Shown here one piece after another: positions 11,685-15,593 of a stretch of DNA of 15,593 nucleotides; position 1 is the stretch's first letter; each line of letters begins with the position of its first letter. The translations under genes and the position numbers were made by a program. This DNA comes from JAOUEE01 sp051011595 (GTDB lineage: Bacteria > Actinomycetota > Acidimicrobiia > Acidimicrobiales > SHLQ01): assembly GCA_051011595.1 (NCBI GenBank), contig JBPCTQ010000257.1:1-15593 (forward strand). Direction: 5' to 3'. Under the pieces are notes generated by a model, which saw only the letters and a program-made list of their open reading frames with translations, did no database searches and was not told the origin of the DNA.

Positions 11685-13481
11685 ATGAGGGTCACCTTCT
11701 GGGGCACACGAGGATCGATCGCCAAGGCCGGTCCCACCACGGTCCGGTACGGCGGCAACACGTCGTGTGTCGAGGTGTGCTCCGACGCCGGCACCTTGGT
11801 GGTCATCGACTGCGGCACAGGTGCCCACGGCCTGGGCGAAGAGCTGCTGGCGCGAGCCGACGGAAAGCCGATCGAAGGCCATCTGCTCATCAGCCACACC
11901 CACTGGGACCACATCCAGGGCCTGCCCTTCTTCGCGCCGCTGTTCGAGCCACACCACACCTGGCATGTGTACGGACCACGAGGTCTCAGTTCGTCGGTCA
12001 GCGAAACGCTGGCCGGTCAGATGCAGTACTCGTACTTTCCGCTGTCGCTCGAACAACTCGAGGCCGACGTCGACTACCACGACCTGATCGAGGGCAGCTT
12101 CTTCGTCGATGACATCAATGTGACGGCTCGATACCTCAACCATCCGGCCCTCACCCTGGGTTACCGACTCGAGGTCGACGGCGCGGTCCTGGTGTATGCC
12201 TCGGACCACGAACCTCACCGGCGCGACCTGGCCGGCGGCGGCGACGTCGAAGCCAGCCGACCCGACCGCACCCACGTCGACTTCCTCCGCGACGCCGATC
12301 TGGTGGTGCACGACGCGCAGTACTGCGCCGCTGAGTACACCGATAAGGCCGGGTGGGGGCACAGCACGGTCGAATACGTGGTCGATGCGGCCCGGCAGGG
12401 CAACGTGAGCCGGCTGGCCCTGTTTCACCACGACCCCGGGCGCACCGATGCAGCACTCGATGACCTGCTCGCCCTGGCTCGCGAGCACGGGGCTGCGGCC
12501 GGCTCCACCACCGAGATCTTCGGGGCCAGCGAGGGCCAGTCGATCGTGCTTCAGGGGTCCTCGGCCGCCTCCACCCACGCGGAGGCGACGGCCATCAGTG
12601 AGCTCGACCCCGCGTTGGCCGACGCCGGGCGAAGTGTGTTGATCGCGGTTCGTGATCCCGACATCGCCGACACGCTGCGAACGGCCGCCACCGACGAGGG
12701 GTTGGAGATCTTCGAAACCACCGACCACCGCACTGCGCTCCACATCGCCCGCCGCGACGAGCCATCGCTGATCCTGCTCGAGGAAGACCCCGAGACCGGC
12801 ACCGACGTGCTCGAGCTCGCCCAGGCCATCAGGGCCCTCGACCCGCCCTACGGCGGCGACGTGGGCCTGGTCACCATCAGCGGCCACGCCCCTACGGCGG
12901 CAGCGTCAGCGCTGACCGACTGGATGATCTGGCCGGCCAGCGCGGTGTACGTCCGCACCAAGATGCACGCCTGGCTGCTGCGTCGAGCCATCCGGTGGCA
13001 GAACGCTCCCCTGCCCCCCGACGAAGATCGTCGGGTGCAGTCACTCCACGACCTCGACGTGCTCGACACCGAGCCGGAGGGCAGATTCGATCGCTACACC
13101 CAGCTGGCCAGCCGGGCCTTCGACGTCCCGGTCGCCCTCATCAGTCTGGTCGACACCGGCCGCCAGTGGTTCAAGTCGCGCCACGGGCTCGATACCACCG
13201 AGACCCCCCGCGACATGGCGTTCTGCGCCCACGCCATCCTCGACGGCGATGTGCTCCAGGTGCCCGATGCCCTGGTCGATCCACGATTCGCCGACAACCC
13301 GCTGGTCGCCGATGGTCCTCGGGTTCGTTTCTACGCCGGAGTACCCCTCACGCTCACCGACGGTACCCAGGCCGGAACCCTGTGTGTCATCGACTATCGG
13401 CCGCGACTGCTCGACGACTCCCAGCTCGACGAGCTCCGCCGTTTGGGGGGAATGGTGGTGGAGGAGCTCGAGCGCCGCTGA
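11685..13481 (+). CDS. Three-domain fusion: metallo-beta-lactamase-fold hydrolase + receiver-like domain + GAF
   Basis: The 598-residue protein has three modules. Residues 1-285 form an MBL-fold hydrolase of the PhnP/RNase Z-like type: GTRGSIA, IDCGTG, SHTHWDHIQG (H71, H73, D75, H76), H153, D174-H175 and H248-H249, so all metal ligands look present. Residues about 316-430 resemble a response-regulator receiver: VLIAVRDPD supplies the acidic pocket (D324, D326), and LILLEEDPETG places Glu366 where the phospho-acceptor Asp is expected, with K in VYVRTKM as the possible conserved Lys. Residues about 449-598 are a GAF domain with VDTGRQWFKSRHGLD and DMAFCAHAIL. No kinase, GGDEF or DNA-binding output follows. 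The MBL domain is thus the likely output, controlled by GAF ligand sensing. Its substrate (phosphodiester, RNA or lactone) is unknown. The helicase gene follows 58 bp downstream. Confidence 0.85.
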   Translation: MRVTFWGTRGSIAKAGPTTVRYGGNTSCVEVCSDAGTLVVIDCGTGAHGLGEELLARADGKPIEGHLLISHTHWDHIQGLPFFAPLFEPHHTWHVYGPRGLSSSVSETLAGQMQYSYFPLSLEQLEADVDYHDLIEGSFFVDDINVTARYLNHPALTLGYRLEVDGAVLVYASDHEPHRRDLAGGGDVEASRPDRTHVDFLRDADLVVHDAQYCAAEYTDKAGWGHSTVEYVVDAARQGNVSRLALFHHDPGRTDAALDDLLALAREHGAAAGSTTEIFGASEGQSIVLQGSSAASTHAEATAISELDPALADAGRSVLIAVRDPDIADTLRTAATDEGLEIFETTDHRTALHIARRDEPSLILLEEDPETGTDVLELAQAIRALDPPYGGDVGLVTISGHAPTAAASALTDWMIWPASAVYVRTKMHAWLLRRAIRWQNAPLPPDEDRRVQSLHDLDVLDTEPEGRFDRYTQLASRAFDVPVALISLVDTGRQWFKSRHGLDTTETPRDMAFCAHAILDGDVLQVPDALVDPRFADNPLVADGPRVRFYAGVPLTLTDGTQAGTLCVIDYRPRLLDDSQLDELRRLGGMVVEELERR

Positions 13482-13492
13482 GCTGTTGGCGG

Positions 13493-13527
13493 CCCACCCG
13501 GGCTCCGTTGCTGTCCCTGCGGGTGGG
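13493..13527. promoter_or_regulatory. Inverted repeat between the MBL-GAF and helicase genes
   Basis: CCCACCCG (13493-13500) is a perfect inverted repeat of CGGGTGGG (13520-13527) with a 19-nt loop. It begins 12 nt after the MBL-GAF stop codon and its right arm touches the proposed -10 of the helicase at 13528. It may end the upstream transcript, act as an operator, or both. Confidence 0.4.
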
Positions 13528-13533
13528 TACGGT
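13528..13533 (+). promoter_or_regulatory. Proposed -10 element of the helicase gene (leaderless start)
   Basis: TACGGT ends 6 nt before the ATG at 13540, and no Shine-Dalgarno sequence is present. No good -35 is seen at 16-18 nt; the nearest TTG-type hexamer (13508-13513) is only 14 nt away. Confidence 0.48.
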
Positions 13534-13539
13534 CGTCGC

Positions 13540-15593
13540 ATGCCCGTGAGCGAACCGACCCGCCCCACACAAGCGCAGGTGGGCGAGGAGCTGGCCCAGC
13601 ACGTCTGCGCCCTGGCCGGGCCCGAGGCGGTGGCCCGTCCCGAACAAATCGCGGCCGTCGCGGCTGTGGTGGCCGAGCGTCGGCGAACACTGCTGGTGGC
13701 TCGCACCGGCTTCGGCAAATCGGCGGTGTACTTCTCGGCCACCCGCATGCTGCGCGATCGAGGCTGGGGTCCCACCGTCGTGGTGTCCCCGCTGCTGGCG
13801 CTCATGCGCGACCAGGTGGCGGCCGCCCGCCGGCTGGGTCTGGAGGCGGTCACCATCAACTCGTCCAATGTCGACGCCTGGAACGAGATCGAGGAAGCCA
13901 TTACCGCCGACCGGGTCGATCTCCTGCTCATCGCCCCGGAGCGTCTGGCCAATCCCGGCTTTCGGCGACGAGTGTTCGACTGTCTCCGCACGCGAGCCTT
14001 CGCACTCGTCTGCGACGAAGCCCACTGCATCTCCGACTGGGGACACGACTTCCGGCCCGACTATCGCCGGCTCCGCGAGCTGCTCGCCGACCTGCCGCCG
14101 TGGACCCCGGTCCTGGCCACCACGGCGACCGCCAATCAGCGAGTGAGCGACGATGTGGCCGGCCAACTGGGTGACGACACGCTGGTGTTGCGCACGTCAC
14201 TCGACCGCAGTTCGTTGCGGTTGTCCGTCGTCGACCTCCCCGACGACGCCCACCGGCTGGCGTGGCTGGCCGAGACCATCGACTCGTTGCCGGGCTCGGG
14301 CATCATCTACTGCCTCACCGTCGACCAGGCCGACACCACCGCCGCCTGGCTTCGGGCCCAAGGGCACGCCGTGGCGGCCTACACCGGCGCGGTCGAGCCC
14401 GATGTCCGGCTGACCCTCGAAGACGGCCTGCGGGCCAACGAGCTGAAAGCACTGGTGGCCACGTCGGCCCTCGGCATGGGATTCGACAAGGGAGATCTGG
14501 CCTTTTGTGTCCACCTCGGCCTGCCCGCGTCGCCGGTTTCGTACTACCAACAGATCGGCCGAGCCGGACGAGCCCTCGAGGCGGCCGAGATCATCGCCGT
14601 GCCCCGCCCCGTCGAGGACGACGCAGTGTGGCGATGGTTCGAGTCGGTGTCACTGCCGTCCGAACAGATCTGCCGTGACACCCTCGACCAGCTCGATCGG
14701 GCGGCACCCACGTCGATGCCCACCCTCGAACAACACGTCAACCTCGGGCGCAATCGACTCGCCACCCTGCTCAACATCCTCGAGGTCGACCGTGCCGTCG
14801 AACGAGTCACGGGCGGATGGATCCGCACCGACGAGTCCTGGACCTACGATCACGAGCTGGCGGCGTCGTTGCGCGACCTGCGCCGGGCCGAGGCCACCGA
14901 GATGCGGGAATGGGCCAGGCTGTCGACGTGCCGTCTCGAATTTCTTCGGCGTCGACTCGACGACGCCGAAGCCGAACCGTGTGGCCGCTGCGACCGCTGC
15001 ACCGACCACGGATGGCAACACGACCCCGACCCCATCACCGTGGCCCACGCCCAGCAGATGCTGCGAGGCTCCGACAACGTGGTCGAACCAAGGCGCCAGT
15101 GGCCCGCCGGTCTCGACGAACCCAAGGGGCGAATACCGGCCGAACGCCAGTGCCAGCCCGGCCGCTCGTTGGCCCGTTTGGGCGACGGCGGATGGAACCC
15201 CATCGTGGGTGCGTTGATCGAAGCAGCCGATGCAGGCCGCGAAGTCGCCGTAGCCGACGAGCTGCTTTCTGCCCTGGCCGGCGTGCTGAAACGCTGGGAA
15301 TGGGGTGACCGACCGACGTGGATCTGCCCCATGCCGTCGCGCCGACGCGCCGGCCTCATCGACGCGGTGAGCGATGGATTGGCCGAACTGGGCCGATTGC
15401 CGCTGCATCGGCCGCTGGTGATGGCCCACACCGACGGGTCCGAACCGACCTTCCAGTCACAGCAGGCCAACTCGGCCCATCAGGTAGGCGCGGTGTGGAG
15501 CCGACTCCGCCTCGATCCCACCGCGCTGCCCGACCCAGCCGTGGCCCGCGGACCGGTACTGCTGGTCGACGACGAGATCGACAGCCGCTGGAC
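13540..15593 (+). CDS. rqlH: RecQ-like DNA helicase with C-terminal phosphoribosyltransferase-like domain (RqlH type), 3' truncated
   Basis: An uninterrupted frame of 684 codons runs from ATG 13540 off the right edge. Superfamily 2 motifs appear in order: RPEQ (motif 0), TGFGKS (Walker A, K60), VVVSPLLALMRDQV (Ia), DEAH (159-162) with the RecQ aromatic-rich CISDWGHDFRPDY, LATTATA (III), GIIYC (IV), TSALGMGFDKGDL (V) and QIGRAGR (VI). A RecQ-type zinc module follows: C464, then CGRCDRC (C481, C484, C487). There is no HRDC domain. From about 560 onward the sequence resembles a ComF-like phosphoribosyltransferase, with WICPMPSRRRAGL and VLLVDDEIDSRW (D677, D678), the PRPP loop. This layout is that described for mycobacterial RqlH (about 690 residues), a 3'-5' DNA translocase and helicase, so little of the C-terminus is probably missing. 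Walker A has Phe where RecQ usually has Gly. Confidence 0.9.
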   Translation, partial: MPVSEPTRPTQAQVGEELAQHVCALAGPEAVARPEQIAAVAAVVAERRRTLLVARTGFGKSAVYFSATRMLRDRGWGPTVVVSPLLALMRDQVAAARRLGLEAVTINSSNVDAWNEIEEAITADRVDLLLIAPERLANPGFRRRVFDCLRTRAFALVCDEAHCISDWGHDFRPDYRRLRELLADLPPWTPVLATTATANQRVSDDVAGQLGDDTLVLRTSLDRSSLRLSVVDLPDDAHRLAWLAETIDSLPGSGIIYCLTVDQADTTAAWLRAQGHAVAAYTGAVEPDVRLTLEDGLRANELKALVATSALGMGFDKGDLAFCVHLGLPASPVSYYQQIGRAGRALEAAEIIAVPRPVEDDAVWRWFESVSLPSEQICRDTLDQLDRAAPTSMPTLEQHVNLGRNRLATLLNILEVDRAVERVTGGWIRTDESWTYDHELAASLRDLRRAEATEMREWARLSTCRLEFLRRRLDDAEAEPCGRCDRCTDHGWQHDPDPITVAHAQQMLRGSDNVVEPRRQWPAGLDEPKGRIPAERQCQPGRSLARLGDGGWNPIVGALIEAADAGREVAVADELLSALAGVLKRWEWGDRPTWICPMPSRRRAGLIDAVSDGLAELGRLPLHRPLVMAHTDGSEPTFQSQQANSAHQVGAVWSRLRLDPTALPDPAVARGPVLLVDDEIDSRW

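Noticed and set aside
11580..12887. 435-codon open frame on the minus strand opposite the MBL-GAF gene
   Set aside because: It mirrors the codon structure of the plus-strand gene, has low-complexity Val/Gly/Asp composition and no recognisable domain, whereas the plus strand carries three clear domains and a Shine-Dalgarno.
1..15593. CRISPR arrays, tRNA/rRNA genes, insertion sequences, attachment sites
   Set aside because: I found no regularly spaced repeats, no cloverleaf-type sequences and no transposase or integrase motifs on reading both strands.

Overview
The window is gene-dense, GC-rich chromosomal DNA. Strong G/C preference at third codon positions produces long antisense shadow reading frames. 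The gene content (an SCO6745-family protein, a DUF899 protein, acyl-CoA dehydrogenase, ROK kinase, an RqlH-type helicase) and the many genes lacking a Shine-Dalgarno sequence point to an actinobacterium, plausibly class Acidimicrobiia. The taxon is inferred from gene families, not from a marker gene. I see no rRNA, tRNA, CRISPR array, insertion sequence or phage gene, and no gene-free stretch longer than about 205 bp.

Layout. Bases 1-221 (minus) hold the N-terminus of a D-aminoacylase-like amidohydrolase cut by the window edge. It is divergent from a ROK-family sugar kinase (318-1259), which is followed by a homocysteine S-methyltransferase-like enzyme (1315-2286). A minus-strand block reads from 6103 down to 2297: an SRPBCC protein, a YjeF-N (NAD(P)H-hydrate epimerase-like) protein, a TauE/SafE-type membrane transporter and a predicted lipoprotein of the S13/PBP4 D-Ala-D-Ala carboxypeptidase family. 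Divergent from this block is a DUF899 thioredoxin-like protein (6143-6853). The two genes share a compact promoter region holding a perfect 18-bp palindrome.

An acyl-CoA dehydrogenase (7022-8134, minus) converges on DUF899. Its 3' end has been tandemly duplicated in the intergenic gap (6892-7097). Divergent from it is an amidase-signature enzyme (8213-9634, plus). This converges on a two-gene operon (11480 to 9641, minus) of a 3-hydroxyisobutyrate-dehydrogenase-like oxidoreductase and an SCO6745-family protein, whose reading frames overlap by 8 nt.

The right end carries two plus-strand genes. The first is a 598-residue fusion of a metallo-beta-lactamase-fold hydrolase, a receiver-like domain with Glu at the phospho-acceptor position, and a C-terminal GAF domain (11685-13481). 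The second is an RqlH-like RecQ helicase with a C-terminal phosphoribosyltransferase-like module (13540 to the window end, truncated).

The window looks like a set of small metabolic units rather than one pathway: acyl-CoA, amide and hydroxy-acid turnover, a wall peptidase, metabolite repair, and a sensor/DNA-maintenance pair. The best regulatory signals are the divergent SRPBCC/DUF899 operator and a repeated TAC[CG][CG]T hexamer 6-9 nt upstream of five start codons that lack a Shine-Dalgarno sequence, which suggests leaderless transcription.
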